Source: Chlorobiota bacterium (GTDB lineage: Bacteria; Bacteroidota; Bacteroidia; Bacteroidales; Prolixibacteraceae). From it: a stretch of 36,150 bases of DNA. Position 1 is the first letter of the stretch; each line of letters starts with the position of its first letter. The notes below the pieces were generated by a model. That model saw only the letters and a list, made by a program, of their open reading frames with translations. It ran no database searches and was not told the DNA's origin. A program made the position numbers and the translations under genes. Below are positions 1 through 10,200 of this stretch, in pieces. Where the stretch lies: assembly GCA_013152355.1 (NCBI GenBank), contig JAADGO010000021.1, positions 1 to 36,150 of the forward strand, given 5' to 3'.

Positions 1-1355
1 GAAGTTATAAAAATTCATCCAAACTGGTAGCATTCTTTGGCCGTGTTAATATGAATGTCAATGATGTATTCTTTATGACGGCCAGTGCCAGATACGAAGG
101 GTCGTCCCGGTTTGGTGCAGACAACAAATGGGGTTTGTTCCCGGCCATTGGTGGTGGGGTAGATTTAGCCAGTTTTATAGATGCTGATTATATTGACAAC
201 CTTAAATTACGTGCTAATTATGGTTTGACAGGAAACCAGCCGTCACAAAATTACCTTTCGTTGCTTCGTTTTGGCCCTCAGGGCAATTTCTTCTATAATG
301 GGACTTTTGTACCAGGTTATGGGCCGGTAAGCAATGCTAATACGGACCTGCGCTGGGAAAAGAAAGGTGAAATAGATATCGGGGTTGATTTTTCATTCTT
401 TAAATCCAGGCTGTATGGTTCTTTCGACTATTATACAAGGACAACAACAGATTTATTATTCCAGTATGAAGTACCGGTTCCTCCAAACCTCTATAATATA
501 GCATGGCTGAACCTGGGGAATATAAAAAGCAGCGGACTGGAATTATCACTTTCCTGGAATGCCGTTAGGAAAACAGATTTTTCCTATAGCTTGACTTTTA
601 CCCCTTCTTACAGTCTTGAAAATACACTGGTTTCCCTTTCCGGGGAGTATAATGGTGCAGAACTTTCTTATGGAATACGCGACCTGGGTGCCATGGGTGC
701 TCCCGGTCAAAGTGGCGTGCCACTGGTAAGGGCAGAGGAAGGTAAGCCGTTCGGCCAGTTGTGGGCATTAGTGTTCAAAGAAATTGATCCAGACGGCAAC
801 CTGATTTTTGAAGATATAAACGGGGATAATACCATAGACCCCAGTGACAGGCAGGTAGTTGGAAACGGTTTGCCAGACTTTCAATTTGGATTTGGCAATG
901 ACTTTACTTACAAGAACTGGGATATGAGTATCTTTTTCCGTGGTGTATTAGGGCATGACCTTATTAATACCTATCGCGGATTTTATGAAGTACCTAACAT
1001 GATCGGGTCTTATAACCTGCCTAAAACGGCAGCAGATTTGAGAAACGCAACAACAGGTACGCTCTTGAATAACTCTTCAGGTGTTTTGTCAAGTTATCAT
1101 GTTGAGAATGCTTCTTTTGTTTCTCTTGATAACATGAGTATAGGTTATAACTTCACTTTGTCAGAAAAATCTGGATTCAGAAACTTACGGTTGTATATTG
1201 CAGGTAACAATTTATTCTATATTACCGGTTATCAGGGTGTGGATCCGAATCCAAGATATTCAGATGGAGGGAATCCGCTTATACCCGGTGTCGACAGAAG
1301 AAATACATGGTTTAGGACCAGATCGGTATCTTTTGGTGTAAAAGTTGGTTTATAA
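1..1355 (+). CDS. SusC/RagA-family TonB-dependent outer-membrane receptor, 3' part
   Basis: This is the C-terminal part (about 450 residues) of a SusC-type TonB-dependent transporter. Reading is open in frame from base 3, upstream of the first ATG at 51, so the gene begins outside the window. Visible family features are the barrel motif RYEGSSRFG just after the left edge, LTGNQPSQNY, the LWALVFKEIDPDGNLIFEDINGD-type segment ending in GDNTIDPSDRQVVG, the late ASFVSLDNMSIGYNF strand, and the terminal strand SVSFGVKVGL. In this family the barrel sits in the outer membrane and, with a SusD lipoprotein lid and TonB energy, imports glycans or peptides. The susD gene follows at once, so they are almost certainly co-transcribed. 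The substrate cannot be told. The plug and N-terminal domain are not visible. Confidence 0.95.
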   Translation, partial: SYKNSSKLVAFFGRVNMNVNDVFFMTASARYEGSSRFGADNKWGLFPAIGGGVDLASFIDADYIDNLKLRANYGLTGNQPSQNYLSLLRFGPQGNFFYNGTFVPGYGPVSNANTDLRWEKKGEIDIGVDFSFFKSRLYGSFDYYTRTTTDLLFQYEVPVPPNLYNIAWLNLGNIKSSGLELSLSWNAVRKTDFSYSLTFTPSYSLENTLVSLSGEYNGAELSYGIRDLGAMGAPGQSGVPLVRAEEGKPFGQLWALVFKEIDPDGNLIFEDINGDNTIDPSDRQVVGNGLPDFQFGFGNDFTYKNWDMSIFFRGVLGHDLINTYRGFYEVPNMIGSYNLPKTAADLRNATTGTLLNNSSGVLSSYHVENASFVSLDNMSIGYNFTLSEKSGFRNLRLYIAGNNLFYITGYQGVDPNPRYSDGGNPLIPGVDRRNTWFRTRSVSFGVKVGL

Positions 1356-1399
1356 TCCTGAAAAAAGAATATAATATGAAAACTAAAGAAAGAAATATA

Positions 1400-3091
1400 A
1401 TGAAAAAATCACTATTTCTAATCCTGTTTGCATTGATCGTGGCTCCTTTTCAGTCATTCCTTTTCAGTCATGTACCAATCTGGATGAAGAGCTGTTTGGT
1501 GAGGTTACACCGGACAATTTCTTCAATACAGATGAAGAGAATGTTTCGGCGTTGGGTGCTGCATATACGCAATTCAGAAATTTTGCTTCAGGTTTCCTTA
1601 CAGGATGTTAGTACTGACGAAATGGTAGTTCCCACCAGGGGGCAGGACTGGGATGATGGTGGAGTGTGGAGAAGGCTTCATTTGCATTCCTGGACAGAAG
1701 AAGACGGCTATACAGGTGGTGGATGGAATTTTGGTTTTGGTGGTGTAAATACAGCCAACAGGCTGATTTATCAGTTTCAGACCCTTATAGAAAGTGGGCA
1801 GGTAGAACAGTCCGTAGCAGATGCTTATATTGCAGAATTGGAAGCAGTACGAGGTTTCTTTTACTGGCAATTGATCGATTTATATGGCAATGTACCCCTT
1901 GTACTCGTACTCGATTTTGCCGGTGCCGATGCTTCACCTCCTACAGTCCCAAGAGCAGATGTCTATGCGGCTATTGTCAGCAATCTGGAAACTGCCGTGC
2001 CAAAGATGTCAAAAGCTGTAGATGGGACTACTTACGGACGTATGAATTATTATGCCGGGCAGACATTGTTGGCTAAGTTATACCTGAATGCAGGCGTTTA
2101 TTCCGGCACAACACAGTGGGACAAAGTGATTGCTGCTTGTGATGAGGTAATCAATTCAGGCAAATATTCTTTGGAAAGTAATTATTTTGCCAATTTTAAT
2201 GTGGAAAATTCCAGCTCGAAAGAATTTATCTTCGCTATTCCGTACGACCAGGTCTTTTACAAGGGATTTAATCTCGCTGTCAGGACGCTGCACTATGGTA
2301 GCCAGCAGACCTATGACCTTACTGCCCAGCCATGGAATGGCTTCTGTACACTGGAAGAATTTTATAACTCTTATGATGATGCCGATGTGCGAAAAGGGGA
2401 TGTAGGGACAACTAGCGGCCCTGCAACCAAACGAGGTAACTTTATTGCAGGATACCAATATAAATTGGGTGGAGGTTATGTTATGGACGATGGATTTGAG
2501 ACTCCTCAACCTGATCGCCAACCTGTACCTCTGCTTGGTGACCCTGATGGCGCCCCTCTTAATTTTGGTAATATGGGTTCAGGACAGCCTCAGATCAATG
2601 AATTGGGTCCCCAGGCATATCGCCAGGCGGGCGTGAGAATTGGTAAATGGGAAATAGGCATAGGAAGTATGCCCAATAACATGAGTAACGATTATGCTGT
2701 ATTCCGTTATGCCGATGTATTGTTGATGAAAGCAGAAGCACTATGGCGCAAGGGACAAGATGCCGAGGCTTTAATTCTGGTTAACCAGATAAGAAGCCGT
2801 GCAGGCGTGCCGGACCTGACTTCTTTAGATGGTGCATTGAGTTATGATATGGATGGCGGGATTGTACCCGGTGGGGAATTATTTAATGAAATAGGGCGTG
2901 AGATGTTTGCAGAGAACCACAGGCGGCAGGATTTGATCCGTTGGGGATTCTTTACTGACGTTGCCAAATGGGCACTTCCGTTCTATAATCCGGGTGATAT
3001 CCTTGTTGAGGATCCATATACCACCCTGTTCCCGATTCACAGAGATAAATTATCTGCTAACCCGAATCTATCACAAAACCCGGGTTACTAA
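1400..3091 (+). CDS. SusD/RagB-family surface lipoprotein with two compensating frameshifts near its N-terminus
   Basis: From about residue 69 on, the protein is a typical SusD: DVSTDEMVVPTRGQDWDDGG, the TPR-like VRGFFYWQLIDLYGNVPLV helix, and the C-terminal REMFAENHRRQDLIRWG and PIHRDKLSANPNLSQNPGY motifs. It should be the lid of the adjacent SusC. I prefer the ATG at 1400 (signal peptide MKKSLFLILFALIVAP) to the in-frame ATG at 1376. Between about 1445 and 1600 the open frame encodes unrelated sequence, while the neighbouring frame (1471-1602) encodes a normal SusD start: CTNLDEELFGEVTPDNFF, then NTDEENVSALGAAY and a helix. A perfect 14-base tandem duplication (1444-1471) creates the first shift; deleting one copy gives VAPFQSCTNLDEE with its lipidation cysteine. 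A second change near 1593-1602 returns to the original frame. As written, the protein lacks the lipobox and first helix, so it is probably non-functional unless the bases are assembly errors. Confidence 0.88.
   Translation: MKKSLFLILFALIVAPFQSFLFSHVPIWMKSCLVRLHRTISSIQMKRMFRRWVLHIRNSEILLQVSLQDVSTDEMVVPTRGQDWDDGGVWRRLHLHSWTEEDGYTGGGWNFGFGGVNTANRLIYQFQTLIESGQVEQSVADAYIAELEAVRGFFYWQLIDLYGNVPLVLVLDFAGADASPPTVPRADVYAAIVSNLETAVPKMSKAVDGTTYGRMNYYAGQTLLAKLYLNAGVYSGTTQWDKVIAACDEVINSGKYSLESNYFANFNVENSSSKEFIFAIPYDQVFYKGFNLAVRTLHYGSQQTYDLTAQPWNGFCTLEEFYNSYDDADVRKGDVGTTSGPATKRGNFIAGYQYKLGGGYVMDDGFETPQPDRQPVPLLGDPDGAPLNFGNMGSGQPQINELGPQAYRQAGVRIGKWEIGIGSMPNNMSNDYAVFRYADVLLMKAEALWRKGQDAEALILVNQIRSRAGVPDLTSLDGALSYDMDGGIVPGGELFNEIGREMFAENHRRQDLIRWGFFTDVAKWALPFYNPGDILVEDPYTTLFPIHRDKLSANPNLSQNPGY
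1444..1471. repeat. Perfect 14-base tandem duplication inside susD
   Basis: The unit tccttttcagtcat occupies 1444-1457 and again 1458-1471. Fourteen added bases shift the frame by two. Removing one copy joins the signal peptide directly to a lipobox cysteine (codon at 1471-1473) followed by TNLDEELFGEV, the usual SusD N-terminus. Confidence 0.93.
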
Positions 3092-3116
3092 CAGTAGTTT
3101 ATAGTTAAAATATTTA

Positions 3117-3157
3117 TAGAAAGCAGGCAATAATCATAATTGCTTGCTTTCTATTTT
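3117..3157 (+). terminator. Rho-independent terminator after the first susCD pair
   Basis: Bases 3117-3130 (tagaaagcaggcaa) pair with 3140-3153 (ttgcttgctttcta) in a 14-pair stem with one G-U pair and a 9-base loop, followed by four T. It lies 25 bases after the susD stop and separates susCD from the VCBS gene at 3217. Confidence 0.8.
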
Positions 3158-3216
3158 AAGGTCAATAAATTATTTATTTGTAGAATTTGCAATAGTTAAA
3201 TTCTTTACTGCACTCT

Positions 3217-6200
3217 ATGGGTTATAATAAATGTTGGGTAGTTGTGTCTATATTCCTGATATTCAACTTATTGCCGTCATGTGAGACGGACCGTCATGAT
3301 TTGGTGCAGCCCCCATTGTTTTCACTCCTCAATGAGAAACAATCCAATATTGGTTTCGTAAACCAGGTGGAATATACAGAAGAATACAATACCTATACAT
3401 ACAGGAATTTTTATAATGGTGCAGGAGTAGGCCTGGGCGACTTTAATAATGACGGCTTGCCCGATATATATTTTTGTGGCAATATTGTTGATAACAAGCT
3501 GTACATCAATAAAGGTAATTTTGTCTTTGAAGATGTTACAGAGCACGCAGGAGTGGCTTGTCATAATGTATGGTCAACAGGCGTAAGTATTGCTGATGTG
3601 AATGGTGACGGATGGCTGGATATTTACGTGTGTAAATCCGGAGATCCGCAACGTGGGCATCGTTACAATGAATTATTTATTAATAACGGAGACCTGACCT
3701 TCTCTGAAAAAGCTGCTGAATATGGGATTGCAGATATCGGACTGTCAACTCACGCATCATTTTTTGATTATGACAGGGATGGAGACCTGGATTGTTACCT
3801 CCTGAACAACTCTTTTCAATCGGTAACCAAATATGATATTAAACCCGGGCAACGGGAAATACGCGATACCCTGGGGGGTAATAAACTGTACAGGAACGAT
3901 GGAGGCCATTTTATTGATGTCAGTGAGGAAGCGGGTATATATGGAAGTAAGATAGGCTTTGGCCTTGGTGTAAGTGTCGGAGATATAAACCGCGATGGGT
4001 GGTTGGATATTTATGTGTCGAATGATTTTTTTGAACGTGATTACCTTTATATTAATAATAAGGACGGAACCTTTACCGAATCACTTGTAGATCAATTACG
4101 TGAGATAAGTTTAGGGGCTATGGGGGCAGATGTGGCAGATATCAATAATGATACTTACCCGGATATTTTTGTGACGGAGATGACTCCTGAAGGAAATTCC
4201 CGGCGGAAAACAAAAGCATTGTTTGAAAGTTGGGAAACCTATCAAAATAAACTAAAAAATGGTTATTACCGTCAATTTACCAGGAATGTACTTCAACTGA
4301 ATAACAGGAACGGTTCGTTCAGCGAGATTGGAAGGCTGAGTAATGTCAGTAGTACCGATTGGAGTTGGGGTGCCCTGATTATGGATATTGACAATGATGG
4401 ATGGAAAGATATCTTTGTTGCCAATGGTATCTTTAAAGATTTACTGGATCGCGATTATCTGGATTTTTATTCAAATCCGGCTATCATGCGGTCGATGATT
4501 CAAACAAAAGAAAAAGCCATTTTAACAATTATTGATAAAATCCCTTCAGAAAAAATTTCTAACTATGCTTTTCATAATAATGGAGGCCTCACCTTTACCA
4601 ACTTATCAGGTTTATGGGGTTTGAGTACCCCCTCATTTTCAAATGGTGCCGCCTATGGCGACCTTGATAATGATGGCGATTTAGACCTGGTTGTAAACAA
4701 TGTGAACATGCCTCCTTTTATTTATAGGAATGAAACACAGGAGAACCCGGAAACAAATTTTCTTGTTGGTTTGAAAGGAGCTGGGAAAAATACCGCAGCC
4801 ATCGGGGCGGGGGTCACACTCTACTTTGGCGGGAAAACAAGTTATCAGGAGCTTATGCCTATGCGGGGGTTTAAATCCAGTGTCGATAACCGGCTTCATT
4901 TTGGGCTTGGAGCTTCACAGGGCATCGATTCCCTGACTGTCAACTGGCCCGATGGGAAGTATACGGTAAACTATGATGTAGCAGTAAATCAATTTTTGGC
5001 CCTGGACGAAGAAAAACTAACTGGGAAACATGTACCTGCCCCGGAGAAACAGATTCCGCCTGTTTTTCAAAAAACGGACCAAATCAAAGGGCTTGGATTT
5101 ATACATAAGGAAAACGATTTTGTGGATTTTAAACGCGACAGGCTGATTTTTCAGATGTTGTCGAATGAGGGGCCTCATATCGCAGTGGGCGATGTAAACG
5201 GCGACCACCGGGACGACCTTTATATTTGTGGTGCGAAGGGTTATCCGGGAGCTCTGTTTGTCCAGGATGGCCATGGGTATTTCAAAAAAACAAATGTGCG
5301 TTTATTTGATGCGGATCGTATCTCGGAAGATACTGATTGTGCATTTTTTGATGCCGATAGTGATGGCGACCTTGACCTGTATGTTACCAGTGGCGGGAAT
5401 GAATTCCCACAAAGTTCCTCTGCCTTACGCGACCGGATGTATTTTAATAACGGGAAGGGGGTATTCTCAAAGTCTCAGCAAATGCTGCCGGTAGCTAAAT
5501 ATGAGAGCAGTTCTTGTGTGGAGCCGGCAGATTTCGATAAAGATGGCGATACAGACCTGTTCGTTGGAACCCGCCTGTATCCATTTTCTTATGGCGTACC
5601 GGTAAATGGTTACCTGTTGGAAAATGACGGGCATGGCAATTTCTCAAACGTATCAGGGGAAAGAGCTCCCGGGCTTTCACAGGTCGGCATGATTACAGAT
5701 ATGGCCTGGGCAGATATAGATAATGATGGGGATTCAGACATGGTGGTCGTTGGCGACTGGATGCCGGTAAAAATATTTGTAAACGATCAGGGGAAATTTA
5801 CAGACCAATCCGAAAAGTTTGGGCTGGCGAATACTGAAGGTTGGTGGCATGTAATTATTGCTAAAGATTTAAATGGAGACGGGAATGTGGATTTTGTATT
5901 AGGCAATCATGGATTAAATTCTTATTTTAAGGCTTCTGAGAAGCAGCCGGTAACCATGTATGTGAATGACTTTGATATGAATGGAAGCGTTGAGCAGGTC
6001 ATCTGTGCTTACAATGGGGATAAATCATACCCTGTGGTGATGAAAGATGACCTGGTAAAGCAAATCCCTTCCCTGGCAAGAAAATATAAGAAGTTTGAGG
6101 ATTACAAAGATCAGGGTATTCATGATATTTTTTCAGACGAAGTGTTACAGCGGGCAATTAAATTGAATGCACGTACCATGGAGAGTTGTGTAATGATCAA

Positions 6201-6540
6201 TACGGGGCAGGGGGTGTTTAACCTGAATCCCCTTCCTGTGGAAGCCCAGTTTTCACCGGTTTATGCAATACTTGCTGACGATTTTGACCAGGATGGGAGG
6301 TGTGATATTATCATCGGAGGGAACCAGTATAGGGCTAAGCCGGAGACAGGGATTTATGATGCCAGTTATGGCCTTTTCCTGCGGGGAGCCGCAGGTGGTA
6401 CATGGCAGGCGGTTTATCCTTCGGTTTCCGGGTTTTTCACCAAAGGGGAAATGCGCGATTTGGAGATACTGAATATTAATGGAACCCGGATAATTGTAGT
6501 TGTAAGAAATAATGATACTTTACAGTTTTATAAATTTTGA
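3217..6540 (+). CDS. VCBS/FG-GAP repeat lipoprotein with central ASPIC/UnbV domain (copy 1)
   Basis: This 1107-residue protein is predicted to be an exported lipoprotein: hydrophobic residues 7-19, then LPSC with Cys22. Residues about 60-500 hold FG-GAP/VCBS blades with calcium-loop motifs such as DFNNDGLPD, DVNGDGWLD and DINRDGWLD. An ASPIC/UnbV domain lies at about 513-600 (IGAGVTLYFGGK, RGFKSSVDNRLHFGLG, SLTVNWPDG), and a second propeller half (DVNGDHRDD, DADSDGDLD, DFDKDGDTD, DLNGDGNVD) runs to the end. The C-terminal region contains YDASYG, shared with the paralogues in this window. In Bacteroidota such proteins are often encoded beside susCD and some are mislabelled RNA-binding; the domains instead suggest an integrin-like, calcium-binding surface protein, possibly for adhesion or substrate binding. 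Intact and in one frame. It follows a terminator, so it probably has its own promoter, though I see no clear one. Confidence 0.93.
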   Translation: MGYNKCWVVVSIFLIFNLLPSCETDRHDLVQPPLFSLLNEKQSNIGFVNQVEYTEEYNTYTYRNFYNGAGVGLGDFNNDGLPDIYFCGNIVDNKLYINKGNFVFEDVTEHAGVACHNVWSTGVSIADVNGDGWLDIYVCKSGDPQRGHRYNELFINNGDLTFSEKAAEYGIADIGLSTHASFFDYDRDGDLDCYLLNNSFQSVTKYDIKPGQREIRDTLGGNKLYRNDGGHFIDVSEEAGIYGSKIGFGLGVSVGDINRDGWLDIYVSNDFFERDYLYINNKDGTFTESLVDQLREISLGAMGADVADINNDTYPDIFVTEMTPEGNSRRKTKALFESWETYQNKLKNGYYRQFTRNVLQLNNRNGSFSEIGRLSNVSSTDWSWGALIMDIDNDGWKDIFVANGIFKDLLDRDYLDFYSNPAIMRSMIQTKEKAILTIIDKIPSEKISNYAFHNNGGLTFTNLSGLWGLSTPSFSNGAAYGDLDNDGDLDLVVNNVNMPPFIYRNETQENPETNFLVGLKGAGKNTAAIGAGVTLYFGGKTSYQELMPMRGFKSSVDNRLHFGLGASQGIDSLTVNWPDGKYTVNYDVAVNQFLALDEEKLTGKHVPAPEKQIPPVFQKTDQIKGLGFIHKENDFVDFKRDRLIFQMLSNEGPHIAVGDVNGDHRDDLYICGAKGYPGALFVQDGHGYFKKTNVRLFDADRISEDTDCAFFDADSDGDLDLYVTSGGNEFPQSSSALRDRMYFNNGKGVFSKSQQMLPVAKYESSSCVEPADFDKDGDTDLFVGTRLYPFSYGVPVNGYLLENDGHGNFSNVSGERAPGLSQVGMITDMAWADIDNDGDSDMVVVGDWMPVKIFVNDQGKFTDQSEKFGLANTEGWWHVIIAKDLNGDGNVDFVLGNHGLNSYFKASEKQPVTMYVNDFDMNGSVEQVICAYNGDKSYPVVMKDDLVKQIPSLARKYKKFEDYKDQGIHDIFSDEVLQRAIKLNARTMESCVMINTGQGVFNLNPLPVEAQFSPVYAILADDFDQDGRCDIIIGGNQYRAKPETGIYDASYGLFLRGAAGGTWQAVYPSVSGFFTKGEMRDLEILNINGTRIIVVVRNNDTLQFYKF

Positions 6541-6633
6541 TAAACATTAGAACAGCATAAGCAGGTGCAAAGAAACAATCAGGTTTATGAGAAGAAGGGG
6601 AATAATGAAAATAAAAAACAAAACTTTATAAAG

Positions 6634-7275
6634 ATGAGAACAAAAAATCTTTGGCTTTTGCTGCTCTTGATTTTCGGGTCTGTCCTTTTCGGATGTTCCC
6701 CAAGAGCCAAATATGAGCGCCGGTTGAAGCAAGAACTTGCAAGTGGTGTGAGGCAAGATTCCCTGTTTATGGGATTATACCTCGGGATGCCACAATTGGA
6801 TTTTTATACCCATTGTTGGAAACTGAACCGGAGTGGGCTGATCAAACAAGGTCCGAATAACACAACGGTTGAATATAAATTGAAAAACGAATTAAAATAT
6901 CCGGCTACAATGTATTATTATCCTGAATTCTTCCAGCATAAAATTTATGAAATGCCGGTACGGTTTATGTATAACGGATGGACGCCATGGAATAAGAAAC
7001 TCTCAGCTGATAATCTCGAAAAAGATATATTAAAATGGTATAAGAAGATTTATGGCGATGGCTTTATAGTAGTATCTCACCCTAAATATGGGAAAGCCTA
7101 TGTGAAAATTGACGGAAACCGGCGAATCACTATATTTAAAGAGGATGACTCACACGTATGGGCAGTTTTTACAGACATGCTAGTAAAAAAGGAACTAGAC
7201 AGCCCTACCTCAAAAGCAGGCATAATCCAGGAAGAGATCACCAAAGAATTAGAAAAAAAGAATGCTTCTAAATAG
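6634..7275 (+). CDS. Small lipoprotein of unknown function
   Basis: I place the start at 6634 rather than the upstream in-frame ATG at 6565, because from 6634 the protein begins with a classical lipoprotein signal: MRTKNLWLLLLL, then LFGC with Cys21. The upstream extension is polar and low-complexity. The mature part (about 190 residues) has the motif LGMPQLDFYTHCWKLNRSG, an aromatic stretch around YPATMYYYPEFF, and a lysine/glutamate-rich C-terminal helix. I recognise no named domain. Its last 14 bases overlap the start of the next VCBS gene (ATG at 7262), which implies translational coupling, so it may be an accessory of that protein. It is expected to sit in the periplasm or on a membrane face. 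Confidence 0.82.
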   Translation: MRTKNLWLLLLLIFGSVLFGCSPRAKYERRLKQELASGVRQDSLFMGLYLGMPQLDFYTHCWKLNRSGLIKQGPNNTTVEYKLKNELKYPATMYYYPEFFQHKIYEMPVRFMYNGWTPWNKKLSADNLEKDILKWYKKIYGDGFIVVSHPKYGKAYVKIDGNRRITIFKEDDSHVWAVFTDMLVKKELDSPTSKAGIIQEEITKELEKKNASK

Positions 7276-10200
7276 GACTTTAATCAGGGTTATATGGTTG
7301 TTGATGCCACTATTTATATATAGTTGTGGTAAAAAGGCAGGAGAGCAGCAGGGAAAACATTTGTTTACACTTATGCCTGCTTCTGTTACACATGCAGATT
7401 TCGTTAATCATCTGGATTACGACAAACAACTAAAAAACAAGTTTAACATATATACCTACCGTAACTTTTATAATGGAGGAGGCGTGGGCTTAGGGGATGT
7501 GAATAACGATGGCCTCATCGATATATTTATGACCTCAAATATGGGCCCGAATGTACTCTATTTAAATAAGGGGGATTTTGAGTTTGAAGATATATCCCTT
7601 CGGGCAGGTATTACTGGCAAAGGGCAATGGTCAACAGGAGTCAGCTTTGCCGATGTCAATGGTGACGGGTGGCTAGATATATATGTTTGCAACTCCGGGA
7701 ATGTTGAAGGTGATGAACGTCACAATGAATTATATATTAATAACGGGGACCTTACATTCTCGGAAAAGGCAAAGGACTATGGTATAGGAGATAATGGCTA
7801 TTCTACGCATGGGGCATTTTTTGATTACGACAAAGACGGAGACCTTGATTTGTATTTGTTAAATAATTCTTTCAGGGCTATTGGCAGTTTTAACCTTAAG
7901 GAGAACCAGCGTTTTATACGTGATTCTATTGGTGGGGATAAGCTTTTTAGGAATGATAGTAATAAATTTACGGATGTTAGTGCCCAGGCGGGCATTTATG
8001 GGAGTGTGATTGGATTTGGGCTTGGTGTTACCGTTGGCGATATTGACCAGGATGGCTGGATGGATATTTATGTCTCTAATGATTTTTTTGAAAGGGATTA
8101 TATTTATCTCAATAATCACGATGGCACATTTAAGGAGGCACTCACGGATATGATGCCGTGCGTTTCTGCAGCCTCCATGGGAGCCGATATGGCCGATATT
8201 AATAACGACCGCTTCCCTGAGATATTTTCAACTGATATGATTCCTGAGCATGACGACCGTTTGAAAACAAAAACAACCTTTGATAGCTGGGACAATTACA
8301 GTTCTAATGTGAAAAATGGTTACCACCAGCAGTTTACACGCAATATGCTCCAATTAAACAATGCTGACGGCACGTTTAGCGAAATTGGCAGGCTGGCTGG
8401 CGTATATGCTACCGACTGGTCATGGGGAGCTCTGATCCTTGACCTTGACAATGATGGTTTGAAAGATCTTTTTGTGGCTAATGGTATTTACAAAGACCTG
8501 ACCGACCAGGACTATATAGAATATTTCTCAAATAGGGATATGGCTATGTCTATTGTATCAGGAAAAAAAGTAGATTACAAAACCTTGATTGATGCTATCC
8601 CCTCGGTTAAGATACCCAGTTATGCCTTTAAAAATATGGGAGGCTACAGGTTTCAAAACATGGCAACTCCCTGGGGGCTTGATACCCCAAGTTTCTCAAA
8701 CGGGTCTGCTTATGGAGATTTAGATAATGATGGTGATTTAGACCTGGTTGTAAACAATGTAAATATGCCCATGTTTATTTACCGCAATGAAACCAGCAAT
8801 CAATTGCCGGAAAATCATTTTTTAAAGGTAATAATAAAGGGTGAGCATGGAAATACTGATGCCATTGGTACTAAAATAACGGTTAAACATAAAGGTAAAT
8901 CTTTTTATCTGGAACAAATGCCGGTGCGCGGATTTAAATCAACGGTAGATTCCCGCCCTAACCTGGGACTGGGTCCTTTAACAATGGTAGATTCCCTTAT
9001 TGTTGAATGGCCGGATGGCCGGGTAACGGTAATGACAGATGTGCAAACAAATCAGACTTTGACTTTATATCAAAAAGATGCTCTTACAATGTCGTTGCAG
9101 ATGGTCGATTCTTTAGGCTCCCAAAATGATTTCTTTGAAGATATTAGTGCGGAGGGCAGAATAAATTTCCTTCATAAAGAAGATGATTTTGATGATTTTA
9201 AGCGGGAACGGTTAATCTATCACATGATGTCCACCGAAGGGCCGCGTATGTGCAAAGGCGATGTTAATGGGGATGGGTTGGACGATATTTATGTAGGAGG
9301 AGCCAAAGGACAGCCCGGCGCATTGATGATACAGCTTAAGAATGGTGCATTTGTACCGGTCGAAAAACCGTTGTTTGAGGCGGATAAAATTTCTGAAGAC
9401 ATTGATTGTGCCATGTTCGATGCAGACCAGGATGGCGACCTGGATTTATACGTGGCTAGTGGAGGCAATGAATTCCCCTCAAGTTCATCAGCGTTAAGCG
9501 ACCGTCTGTACATAAACAATGGCAAAGGGCACTTTGTTAAATCCGGGCAAATATTACCTGCGGGGAAGTATGAAAACACCTCCTGTGTACGTGCGGAAGA
9601 CTTTGATAACGATGGGGTGGTGGAATTGTTTGTCGGTATCCGCCTTAAGCCATTTTTGTACGGAGTCCCGGTAAATGGTTATTTACTGGAGAATGACGGC
9701 AAAGGGAATTTTACCAATGTAACATCTCAAATAGCCCCTGAATTACAGGATATTGGTATGATCCGCGATATGTTGTGGGAAGACGTTGACGGAGACGGGG
9801 ATAAAGATATGATTATTGCCGGAGACTGGATGCCTTTGAAAATATTCATTAATGAAAAAGGGGTATTTAAAGAAAAAAAGGACGCTTTTGGGGCAGGCAA
9901 AACACAGGGTTGGTGGAATTGCCTGGCTTCCGGAGATTTTGATAAAGACGGGGATGTGGATTTTATCGCTGGGAATCACGGCTTAAACTCAAGATTTAAG
10001 GCATCCGCAGAAAAACCTGTCAGTATGTATGTGAATGATTTTGACCTGAATGGTTCAGTAGAACAAATAATATGTGTTTATGATGGCGATTCATCTTATC
10101 CACTGGCTTTAAAGCATGATTTAATAAGGCAGTTGCCTGGGTTGGGAAGGAAATATAAGAAATATGAAATGTATAAATGCCAGCAGATAACAGATATATT

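Noticed and set aside
1666-2076. A 136-codon plus-strand frame inside susD
   Set aside because: It is a shadow of well-conserved SusD coding sequence in another frame and has an arginine/cysteine-rich, non-protein-like composition.
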